Notes under the pieces: model-generated
Database searches by the model: none
What the model was told of the DNA's origin: nothing
Seen by the model: only the letters and a program-made list of their open reading frames with translations
Source of the DNA: DATGCT01 sp964639325
GTDB lineage: Bacteria; Patescibacteriota; Minisyncoccia; UBA6257; GWB1-50-10
NCBI GenBank assembly: GCA_964639325.1
Contig: CAZXDO010000032.1
Coordinates: forward strand, 1 to 10,901
Reading direction: 5' to 3'
Length of the DNA stretch: 10,901 nt
Part shown: positions 5,803-10,901 of the stretch, one piece after another
Layout of the letters: the number at the start of each line of letters is the position of its first letter
Position numbering within the stretch: position 1 is the first letter of the stretch
Position numbers and translations under genes: made by a program

Positions 5803-6615
5803 TTACCTTGAGCCATGGTGAAAATAAATTTTATAATCTAGTCCCTCCTTTTCACAAAATTGCTCTATTTCCTCCTCAACTTTATCCCAATAATCACTCT
5901 TGGAAAAGTAAATTTCCTCATACTCCCTCCGCAGTGCCGGATGTTTTTCAACCAGCCATTTTTTAATTGAATTCCACACCCGACCGGAAATATTTAAATT
6001 TTCAAACATATACAAATCACAAAACTGTCTTGTGGCCGCTACTATTTCTTTCCAATCGGTTAAAAATGGCAGTATCGGGCCAATAAAAACATAGGTTTTA
6101 ATCCCGGCTTCTTTTAATTTCTTCAACGCTTTTATTCTAGCGCCAATAGGGGAGGCGAGAGGCTCAATCTCTTGGCGTAAATTATCATTCAAAGTAGTAA
6201 TCGTAAAACCGGCTTCACAATTGTCAAACTGTTTTAACAAATCAATGTCCCGCAAAATCAAATCCGATTTGGTCTGAATACCCAAGTTCGGTTGTAAAAA
6301 GATTAATTTTTTCAATATTTTTCTAGTCAAGCGATACTTCTTCTCTAGGGGTAAGTAGGGATCCGTTACCGAAGAGAGAAAAACAAACTTTCCTTGATAT
6401 TTATCCGTCTCAGTCGGGATTAAGTCGGCGGCATTTACTTTAACATCAATAAACTCGCCCCACGGCTCCGTATGGCCGGTAAACTTTTTCATAAACCGGG
6501 CGTAACAATAGAGACAGGAATGCATACAGCCGGTATAGGGATTAATCACATAATCCGCATCCGGCAAATTAGATTTGGTAATTATCGAGGAAGCCTTAAT
6601 TTCCTGCACCTTCAT
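5803..6615 (-). CDS. SplB/COG1533-type radical SAM protein
   Basis: The 270-aa protein has the CxxxCxxC cluster motif in the family context NPYTGCMHSCLYCYARF (Cys30, Cys34, Cys37), preceded by DADYVINP, and blocks such as FVFLSSVTDPYLPLE, LGIQTKSDLILRD and AGIKTYVFIGPILP. These are typical of the 'DNA repair photolyase'/Rv2578c-like branch related to spore photoproduct lyase. Most members are uncharacterised, and the DNA-repair name is by analogy only. There is no Cys for the spore-lyase hydrogen-donor function that I can place with confidence. It is transcribed divergently from mod. TACAAT lies 7 bp before its ATG. AAGAGG abuts the ATG, too close for a normal Shine-Dalgarno. Confidence 0.85.
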   Translation of the reverse strand: MKVQEIKASSIITKSNLPDADYVINPYTGCMHSCLYCYARFMKKFTGHTEPWGEFIDVKVNAADLIPTETDKYQGKFVFLSSVTDPYLPLEKKYRLTRKILKKLIFLQPNLGIQTKSDLILRDIDLLKQFDNCEAGFTITTLNDNLRQEIEPLASPIGARIKALKKLKEAGIKTYVFIGPILPFLTDWKEIVAATRQFCDLYMFENLNISGRVWNSIKKWLVEKHPALRREYEEIYFSKSDYWDKVEEEIEQFCEKEGLDYKIYFHHGSR

Positions 6616-6622
6616 CCTCTTA

Positions 6623-6628
6623 ATTGTA
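6623..6628 (-). promoter_or_regulatory. -10-like TACAAT at the SplB-like start
   Basis: TACAAT matches the -10 consensus at 5 of 6 positions and ends 7 bp before the ATG at 6615, so transcription would start at or next to the start codon. There is no TGn extension and only a weak -35 (TTAAGC, 19 bp upstream). Confidence 0.4.
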
Positions 6629-6676
6629 CAAGATGGGCTTTACTGGTGCTTAATTTTTGTTAACTCTCTTGCAACA

Positions 6677-6791
6677 CTTCGGAAAGGAGAATTCTTGAAA
6701 AAAACATAACCACCTGGCCACCTAGACAGAAATTTAAACGTCTGTTAGAATAGAGCAAACCGAAGGAAACACAAAACTTGACTCAAGAATT
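6677..6791 (+). repeat. Dispersed intergenic element, copy 2, with interlocked complementary arms
   Basis: Same blocks and spacing as 1480-1595. CTTCGG (6677-6682) pairs with CCGAAG (6760-6765). AATTCTTGA (6690-6698) pairs with TCAAGAATT (6783-6791). Relative to copy 1 the second helix differs at two positions, and both are compensated in the partner arm (C-G to T-A and A-T to G-C). The small hairpin AAGGA-GAA-TTCTT keeps pairing through a G-T wobble. This paired change argues that base pairing itself is selected. The element fills most of the 220-bp divergent gap between the SplB-like gene and mod, and its end overlaps the mod -35. Confidence 0.7.
6723..6751 (+). promoter_or_regulatory. Promoter-like TAGACA-N17-TAGAAT in element copy 2
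   Basis: TAGACA (6723-6728), 17 bp, TAGAAT (6746-6751), exactly as in copy 1. Initiation near 6758 would give mod a leader of about 78 nt that includes only the 3' arms of the two long-range helices. Confidence 0.5.
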
Positions 6792-6808
6792 AAAATTAAT
6801 GGTAAAAT
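6778..6808 (+). promoter_or_regulatory. Promoter of the type III RM operon
   Basis: TTGACT (-35, 6778-6783) and TGGTAAAAT (extended -10, hexamer 6803-6808) are separated by 19 bp. This is longer than ideal but compensated by the TGn motif. A start near 6815 leaves a leader of about 20 nt with AGGTAG (6826-6831) four bases before the mod ATG, one of the few Shine-Dalgarno-like sites in the window. Confidence 0.55.
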
Positions 6809-6835
6809 AGAAGCACTGAAAATTTAGGTAGAAAA

Positions 6836-8539
6836 ATGGCAAAAAACCTGCTTGATGAACTAAAATCTCTTCTTCAAAAAGATGAACGTTTGGTTAGTGA
6901 CGGCGAATTGCTAAAAAACAAAATTATTGAACTAGCAATAGCCCTAGACAAAGACCTTCTTGAACTTATTTTATCCCACTCAAAAATCAAAAAAACATTT
7001 TTCACCCAAGTTGGCAAAACCACAATTTTCGACAAAGACAAATTCATTAAATTCATCTCCAACAAGCAGTTTCTGCCAGACAGTTACACCGCCTTTAAAA
7101 ACAAAATCGGTCTAACCGAAAACGACGAATATATTAGCGAAAAAAAAGAAGTAGTGCTTTCTTGGCCTTATAAAGACTGTGTCTTAGAAGGTGGGCAAAC
7201 CAAAGAAGAAGCCAAAAGAGAGGAAATTTTTTGGAACCAAACTTTAGCCCCAGATGAAATTAGCCGCCTACTTGAACCAAAAGTTTTTACCAACGCCAAA
7301 AGAATTGATAAAAATGGCAAACACGAATTTGATAAATTCAAAACTGATAAAAAGGGAAATATAAAAGACAATCTAATTATCAAGGGCAACAACTTATTAG
7401 CCCTTCACTCCCTCAAGGAAAGATTCGCCGGCAAAGTAAAATTAATTTACATTGACCCACCATACAACACCGGCAACGATTCATTCGGTTATAACGACCG
7501 CTTTAACCATTCTTCCTGGTTAACCTTTATGAAAAATAGACTGGAAGTAGCAAAGGAATTGCTTGCAAAAGATGGCTCCATATACATTCAGCTAGATTAT
7601 AACGAAGTTCATTACTTTAAAGTTTTAATGGATGAAGTTTTCGGGGGTGAAAATTTTCAGAGGGAAATTATTTGGTATCTAAGCGGTGCTGCTGGATATA
7701 AAAGCTTAGTAAATAATTATGTTCGTGCTCACGATACACTGCTTTATTATTCAAAATCTGGAGAGGTATTTTTTAATAAAGAATATTTGCCTTACGGTGA
7801 TGAGCAGTTAAGTAGGTTTTCTAAAATCGACAAGCAGGGGAAAAAATATAAAACTATAACAAAAGAGCGAAGATTGTATTTAGACGAGGCAAAAGGAATT
7901 CCAATAACAGATGTATGGACTGATATAGCAAGTTTTCAAACTATAGTTAATTCTCCTGAAATTACAGGCTTTCATACCCAAAAACCCGAACCCTTGTTGA
8001 GAAGAATTATTCAGGCCTCCTCTAGCGAAGGTGATGTAGTGTTAGATTTTTTTGCTGGTAGCGGAACTACTGGGGCGGTTGCTCAAAAAATGAATAGACA
8101 ATCTGTGATGATTGAGCAAATTCCAAGACAAATGGATATTTTAAGAAAAAGAGTAGCTAAAGCCATTAGGGGCGACCAAAGCGGTATAAGTGAGGATGTT
8201 GGTTGGCGTGGTGGTGGAGACTATGTGTATCTGGAACTTGCACAATGGAACGAAGCTTTTGTTGAACAAATTAAAAAGGCCAAGACAGGCAAAGAACTAG
8301 AGAAAATTTGGAAAATATTAAAAGAGAAAGCTCACTTAAGTTACAAGGTTGACATTGCTACATTCGATAATAGTGTTAAAGAATTTTCTAGTCTATCTCT
8401 TGCAAACCAAAAACGATTTCTCTTTGAAACCCTTGATCAAAACCATCTTTATATTAATTACAGCGAGATAAATGATGGGGGATATGGGATAGATAAAGAA
8501 AATAAAAAAATAAACAAAGAATTTTATGGTAGAAAATAG
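6836..8539 (+). CDS. mod: Type III restriction-modification DNA methyltransferase (Mod), N6-adenine type
   Basis: The 567-aa protein has the amino-methyltransferase catalytic motif DPPYNTGND (207-215) followed far downstream by the SAM-binding DFFAGSGTTGAV (404-415), the beta-class order used by type III Mod and other N6-adenine enzymes. The region between (about 275-375) should hold the target recognition domain. TQKPEPLLRRII (381-392) is the usual block before the SAM motif, and the tail YSEINDGGYGID...NKEFYGRK is typical of Mod. With Res it forms the restriction complex; alone it methylates and protects host DNA. The start is supported by the promoter and AGGTAG upstream. Codons appear to change from C-ending (6836 to about 7600) to T/A-ending (from about 7650), which may mark a swapped recognition/C-terminal segment. 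Its 3' end overlaps the next gene by 14 bp. Confidence 0.92.
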   Translation: MAKNLLDELKSLLQKDERLVSDGELLKNKIIELAIALDKDLLELILSHSKIKKTFFTQVGKTTIFDKDKFIKFISNKQFLPDSYTAFKNKIGLTENDEYISEKKEVVLSWPYKDCVLEGGQTKEEAKREEIFWNQTLAPDEISRLLEPKVFTNAKRIDKNGKHEFDKFKTDKKGNIKDNLIIKGNNLLALHSLKERFAGKVKLIYIDPPYNTGNDSFGYNDRFNHSSWLTFMKNRLEVAKELLAKDGSIYIQLDYNEVHYFKVLMDEVFGGENFQREIIWYLSGAAGYKSLVNNYVRAHDTLLYYSKSGEVFFNKEYLPYGDEQLSRFSKIDKQGKKYKTITKERRLYLDEAKGIPITDVWTDIASFQTIVNSPEITGFHTQKPEPLLRRIIQASSSEGDVVLDFFAGSGTTGAVAQKMNRQSVMIEQIPRQMDILRKRVAKAIRGDQSGISEDVGWRGGGDYVYLELAQWNEAFVEQIKKAKTGKELEKIWKILKEKAHLSYKVDIATFDNSVKEFSSLSLANQKRFLFETLDQNHLYINYSEINDGGYGIDKENKKINKEFYGRK

Positions 8540-9563
8540 ACCCAAACAGCTAAAAGCCGACACAAGACAGTGGCCCGGTGGAAGAGTCAAGTTCGCTGTT
8601 ATAGGCTGGAAAGATAAACCCGAAAAAAACTATATTATTTTTGAAAAAATTTTCTCCGGAAAAACAAAAAACAAAGATCAACGCTTTAATCTTCTTTTTC
8701 GCGATTGGCAAAATTTAAAAAAATTAATTGATGGAGAATTGTCAAATACTACGGGATGGACAAGAACAATACAGGTTGCAGACATAAAGAGCTTAAATAA
8801 GCTTATTGGTGAAAACCCAGAATTTTTTGAAAAAATATTAGAAAATCCCAACATCTTAAACTTAAGCGATGCTAGCCTTGAATATTTAGATAGAATTGCT
8901 ATAAAAATATACGAAGTTAAAACAGAAAAAATTGATTTAATTTTCAAAAAAATTTCAGAAACAAGCGCAGAGGACTTAAATAGGTTTAGCGCACTTTTGG
9001 ATGACCTAAGACTAAATCAAGTCTCTATGATGACTGCCCTCGTCTATCAGAAGCTCAAAATAATTGATCTCCTCGAGAAAATCACAATTAACCCAAGAAA
9101 CAAAGAGTCACAAGTGCACCGCATCTTTGAAAATCACACCTGGTTACTCGGACGGAGTTTTGAAATAGTATCAAGCGATAGGGCGTTATCAGAGTTTCTA
9201 AAAATAAATGTTAAAAATACTTCTGAAATAAAAAAACGTCCTGATTTAATCGCTAGAACGATCCCTTATTCGAAAGATGTCATTTTAATAGAATTAAAAG
9301 CACCAGGAATAAGATTAAAAGCTAAACATGTTGGGCAAGTATTAGAATATAAGTCATTAATCCAAAAACACAAGCCAAGTGTTCAAAACATTTATTGCTT
9401 TATTTATGGATATGAAAAGGGTTCTACTTTTACCCTCTCAAAAGACGTTGTTATAAAAACTTTTTCTGAGCTTATCGCAGAACTAAGAGACGAATATAAA
9501 GAATACCAGAAAGTTTTGGATATAGGATCAGAGGTCCATATAGGCAGTTTTCATAATTTCTAA
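8526..9563 (+). CDS. Shedu-like (DUF4263-type) PD-(D/E)XK nuclease, candidate anti-phage effector
   Basis: The C-terminal half (about 190-300) carries the features of the Shedu SduA nuclease domain: ESQVHRIFENHTWLLG (194-209), KKRPDLIA with Asp240, DVILIELKAP with the E-x-K pair (Glu256, Lys258), and KHVGQVLEYKSLI with Gln271. Asp240, Glu256 and Lys258 would be the PD-(D/E)XK metal-binding and catalytic residues. The N-terminal 190 residues, with no recognised domain, probably sense the trigger or control oligomerisation, as the variable N-termini of Shedu proteins are thought to do. At 345 aa it is of usual size. The ATG lies inside the mod 3' end, so it is translated with mod, and it sits between mod and res. 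The assignment is from motifs; a general restriction-type nuclease of the same fold is the alternative. Confidence 0.75.
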   Translation: MVENRPKQLKADTRQWPGGRVKFAVIGWKDKPEKNYIIFEKIFSGKTKNKDQRFNLLFRDWQNLKKLIDGELSNTTGWTRTIQVADIKSLNKLIGENPEFFEKILENPNILNLSDASLEYLDRIAIKIYEVKTEKIDLIFKKISETSAEDLNRFSALLDDLRLNQVSMMTALVYQKLKIIDLLEKITINPRNKESQVHRIFENHTWLLGRSFEIVSSDRALSEFLKINVKNTSEIKKRPDLIARTIPYSKDVILIELKAPGIRLKAKHVGQVLEYKSLIQKHKPSVQNIYCFIYGYEKGSTFTLSKDVVIKTFSELIAELRDEYKEYQKVLDIGSEVHIGSFHNF

Positions 9564-9574
9564 CTGTTTTCAAA

Positions 9575-10114
9575 GTGTTATCTACTACAAAAGAGATAGT
9601 TACCATAACAGCCACTGTTATCGGCGTTATTATAGCCTGCCTAGGCCTAAGAACCTGGAAAGAGCAACTGAAGGGAACAACAAAATATAAAGTTGCAAAA
9701 GATGTTCTTTTTAAAACATTCAGATTAAGAGATACATTAAAACATACCCGAACACCATATATGGCTAGAACAACAAAAAAATCGGTCTTTGAAACATATA
9801 ACAAGCGACTCGACAGGCTTAATCGCATAAAACAAAAACTAGAAATCAGCAAGTTAGAAGCCGAAGTAGTATTTGGAGAAGAAGAAACCAAAGAAATAAA
9901 AGATCTTATTAAGAAGGTCAACGCCCTTCATGGAAGTTTTATTCTTTTACAAGGGATAGAACAAAATGATGACCCCTCAAAAAATGAAATTGAAATAACA
10001 AAAGAGCTAAGGAAAGATTTATATGGGAGATTTGATGAAAAAGATATGTTTCATCAAGAAATCACCAACTTGACTAGCAAAATTAAAGAAAGATTTAAAA
10101 AGCACCTAAAATAA
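9575..10114 (+). CDS. Small protein with one N-terminal membrane segment, within the defence operon
   Basis: The 179-aa protein starts at a GTG 11 bp after the Shedu-like stop. Residues 8-25 (IVTITATVIGVIIACLGL) form one membrane helix. RTWKEQLKGTTKYKVAKD follows, and the rest is charged, helical and probably cytoplasmic, with heptad-like stretches (about 75-115 and 150-179). I recall 'TW(K/R)EQLKGT' hypothetical proteins as a recurring family, but I know of no function. There is no signal-peptidase site, so it is likely a membrane-anchored cytoplasmic protein. The position between the Shedu-like gene and res suggests a defence partner or membrane tether. No Shine-Dalgarno is visible before the GTG; the ORF is otherwise well supported. 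Confidence 0.7.
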   Translation: MLSTTKEIVTITATVIGVIIACLGLRTWKEQLKGTTKYKVAKDVLFKTFRLRDTLKHTRTPYMARTTKKSVFETYNKRLDRLNRIKQKLEISKLEAEVVFGEEETKEIKDLIKKVNALHGSFILLQGIEQNDDPSKNEIEITKELRKDLYGRFDEKDMFHQEITNLTSKIKERFKKHLK

Positions 10115-10119
10115 CTCCT

Positions 10120-10901
10120 ATGCTTTACCAAGCTTTCGACTCAATAAAAGAATCCTTCGGCCAAGATTATTTCACCTCTCGTCTTGATGACCAAATAGCC
10201 CAAAATTTAAATCCAAAATTTGAATTACGAGAATACCAAAAAGAAGCCCTGGGAAGATTTGATTTTTACTTTAGCGAGTACCAAAAACGGGTTCATCCGG
10301 CCCAACTGCTTTTCCACATGGCTACCGGTTCCGGTAAAACCCTAATTATGGCCGCTAATATTTTGCAACTCTATCAAAAAGGCTATCGCAACTTTATCTT
10401 TTTTGTTAATAGCACCAACATTATCGAAAAAACTCGAGACAATTTTTTAAACAAAATCTCCAGTAAATATTTATTTGCTAAAAAAATAAAGTTTGGTGAA
10501 AAAGAAGTAAAAATACAAGAGGTTGATAACTTTGAAGCGGCCAGCCCTGACGATATTAACATTGTCTTTACCACTATTCAGGGCCTACATACCAGACTGA
10601 ATTACCCTAAAGAAAACGCTCTAACTTATGAAGATTTTGACGAAAAAGAAGTCGTTTTAATTTCCGACGAGGCCCACCATGTCAACACTCTAACCAAATC
10701 AAAGCTTAATAAAACAGAGCAAGAAGAGGTCCACAGTTGGGAAGGAACAGTCGAGCGAATTTTTCAGGCCAATACTAAAAACATTTTATTAGAATTTACG
10801 GCTACAATTGATTTATCTAATCCTGCCATTAACGAAAAATATCGAGACAAGATTATTTTTCAATACGACCTAAAACAATTCCGCCTAGACGGTTACTCCA
10901 A
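10120..10901 (+). CDS. res: Type III restriction enzyme Res subunit, N-terminal part (cut by window edge)
   Basis: The frame starts at ATG 10120, 5 bp after the membrane-protein stop, and is open for 260 codons to the window edge. It shows the SF2 helicase/translocase motifs in order: a Q-motif-like ELREYQKEAL (35-44), Walker A MATGSGKT (67-74), motif Ia-like FFVNST, Walker B DEAH in ISDEAHHV (181-188) and motif III-like FTATID (226-231). In type III systems Res hydrolyses ATP and cleaves DNA when unmethylated target sites are met. The C-terminal PD-(D/E)XK nuclease domain would lie beyond the window. Codon style (many C-ending codons) resembles the first part of mod more than the two genes between. 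Confidence 0.9.
   Translation, partial: MLYQAFDSIKESFGQDYFTSRLDDQIAQNLNPKFELREYQKEALGRFDFYFSEYQKRVHPAQLLFHMATGSGKTLIMAANILQLYQKGYRNFIFFVNSTNIIEKTRDNFLNKISSKYLFAKKIKFGEKEVKIQEVDNFEAASPDDINIVFTTIQGLHTRLNYPKENALTYEDFDEKEVVLISDEAHHVNTLTKSKLNKTEQEEVHSWEGTVERIFQANTKNILLEFTATIDLSNPAINEKYRDKIIFQYDLKQFRLDGYS

Noticed and set aside
9472..9921. Minus-strand 149-aa protein opposite the membrane-protein gene
   Set aside because: It overlaps both the Shedu-like 3' end and the TM protein, has no motifs, and its hydrophobic composition is what antisense of a lysine-rich gene gives.
1..10901. TGA-as-glycine genetic code (Gracilibacteria/SR1)
   Set aside because: Long genes contain no internal TGA, and TGA ends the 68-aa gene 4 nt before the next start. 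The standard bacterial code fits.
1..10901. CRISPR array or rRNA/tRNA gene
   Set aside because: No regularly spaced direct repeats of 24-40 bp and no rRNA or tRNA consensus segments were seen on either strand.

Overview
The window reads as an AT-rich bacterial chromosome segment, most likely from a Patescibacteria/CPR genome. This is an inference. The signs are an AT-rich sequence with lysine-rich proteins, very compact genes, almost no Shine-Dalgarno sequences, a typical IS481-like transposase, and a dense mix of mobile, restriction and hypothetical genes. The standard bacterial code (table 11) fits: long frames carry no internal TGA, so the TGA=Gly code of Gracilibacteria/SR1 is not supported.

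Layout. (1) 1-348, minus: N-terminal part of an IS481-like transposase running off the left edge. (2) 593-1392, plus: an endonuclease/exonuclease/phosphatase (EEP) nuclease split by a -1 frameshift but with all family motifs present. It is flanked by two related perfect palindromes (498-521 and 1417-1444). (3) 1659-3976, plus: a tight three-gene operon of a 68-aa protein, a radical SAM protein with a reduced SPASM-like C-terminus, and a class I methyltransferase. It looks like a peptide/protein-modification (RiPP-like) locus. (4) 3981-4978, minus: an HprK-like P-loop kinase convergent with that operon, interrupted by a -1 frameshift at an A7 run. (5) 5069-5527/5530, minus: a Nudix hydrolase. 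(6) 5803-6615, minus: an SplB/COG1533-type radical SAM protein. (7) 6836 to the right edge, plus: a type III restriction-modification operon, mod-[Shedu-like nuclease]-[single-TM protein]-res. Two extra genes sit between the usual mod and res partners, and res runs off the right edge.

How the parts relate. The right third is an anti-phage defence operon: DNA methylation (Mod), ATP-driven restriction (Res) and an embedded PD-(D/E)XK Shedu/DUF4263-type nuclease with a small membrane-anchored partner. The middle is a putative maturation cassette (small protein + radical SAM + methyltransferase) with a kinase-like gene opposite it.

Between genes lies an unidentified dispersed element. Two near-complete copies (1480-1595 and 6677-6791) share two pairs of complementary segments in interlocked (pseudoknot) order. 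One pair is conserved by compensatory substitutions. Both copies carry an exactly spaced promoter-like TAGACA-N17-TAGAAT. A third, rearranged fragment lies at 5643-5684. The three minus-strand genes have -10-like boxes 5-8 nt from their start codons, which suggests leaderless transcription.
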